A stretch of DNA of 5,537 bases, from positions 1 to 5,537 of the forward strand of contig JAOUNZ010000076.1 of assembly GCA_029880665.1 (NCBI GenBank), read 5' to 3'. The translations under genes and the position numbers were made by a program. The stretch comes from Candidatus Nitrosopumilus sp. Lineage in GTDB: Archaea; Thermoproteota; Nitrososphaeria; Nitrososphaerales; Nitrosopumilaceae. The notes below the pieces were generated by a model that saw only the letters and a list, made by a program, of their open reading frames with translations, was not told where the DNA came from and made no database searches. Shown here piece after piece: positions 5,403-5,537 of the stretch (the first letter of the stretch is position 1; each line of letters starts with the position of its first letter).

Positions 5403-5537
5403 ATTTCTGTTAAAAACAAGTTGTTAAAAAAGATATGTTTGAACATGCATGAAAGAAAGTTTCTGATCAAACTAATTTCTAGATATTAAACTAAAACCAT
5501 ATAATCAATTGATTCAGTCATTTCCATCATATGCTAT
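5403..5537. other. Right-edge non-coding stretch upstream of the PII-like gene
   Basis: Beyond the PII promoter I see no supportable gene. It holds a second 11-bp odd palindrome, AGAAA-G-TTTCT (5454-5464), and an AT-rich CATATAATC (5499-5507) about 28 nt before an ATG at 5531-5533 on the plus strand. That ATG could begin a divergent gene running off the edge, but only two codons and one further base are visible. On the minus strand all frames close with a stop within a few codons of the edge. Confidence 0.3.
5415..5431 (-). promoter_or_regulatory. Core promoter of the PII-like gene with overlapping palindrome
   Basis: Minus-strand TTTTTTAA (5424-5431) is TATA-like and centred about 25 nt before the ATG at 5402, again predicting a leaderless message. 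Immediately on its downstream side is an 11-bp palindrome, AACAA-G-TTGTT (5415-5425), which overlaps the box by two bases. A protein bound there would block transcription-factor or polymerase access, so it is a candidate operator. Both elements are AT-rich and short. Confidence 0.35.

Noticed and set aside
5247..5489. 80-codon plus-strand frame at the right end
   Set aside because: Mostly antisense to the PII-like gene, then runs through its promoter; the product has no recognisable features.

Overview
The window looks like archaeal chromosome, most likely from a marine ammonia-oxidising thaumarchaeon (Nitrososphaerota, Nitrosopumilus-like). The evidence is A-type ATP synthase subunits, strongly AT-rich coding and spacer DNA, TATA-like boxes about 25-30 nt from start codons with no clear Shine-Dalgarno sites, and a PII-family protein. 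The lineage rests on recognising protein style, not on a search.

Left part (1-3852): genes of the A-type (archaeal) rotary ATP synthase. On the minus strand, atpE (peripheral-stalk subunit E) runs directly into atpA (catalytic subunit A), with the atpE stop codon touching the atpA start codon. The 3' 40% or so of atpA lies beyond the left edge. Across an 87-nt divergent spacer, atpI (membrane subunit I/a, carrying the proton half-channel arginine) is transcribed to the right. Both genes flanking the spacer must use non-ATG starts, best read as TTG, and each has its own TATA-like box. Subunits C, F, H, K, B and D are not in the window. C and F are absent from the place between E and A where they sit in the classical euryarchaeal operon.

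Middle (3853-4116): a 264-nt convergent spacer after atpI. It holds a T-rich stretch, two mutually exclusive small hairpins, and a short stem followed by six T (a terminator-like element). I see no gene or tRNA in it.

Right part (4117-5402): two minus-strand genes that are probably separate transcription units. One is a two-domain rhodanese-type sulfurtransferase with a degenerate N-terminal site and an active-looking Cys in the C-terminal domain. The other is a divergent PII-family signalling protein that keeps the fold's glycine motifs but has lost most charged ligand-binding residues and the usual T-loop tyrosine. The 143-nt spacer between them contains a U-rich terminator-like tract and a 21-bp imperfect dyad. 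The last 135 nt hold the PII promoter and no supportable gene.

Functionally, the left half is energy conservation (ATP synthesis driven by the ion gradient). The right half is sulfur transfer plus a probable metabolic sensor, with no visible operon link to the ATPase. There are no mobile elements, CRISPR arrays, rRNA or tRNA genes. The most unusual items are the PII variant, the reorganised ATPase gene order, and the recurring start-codon/TATA geometry.
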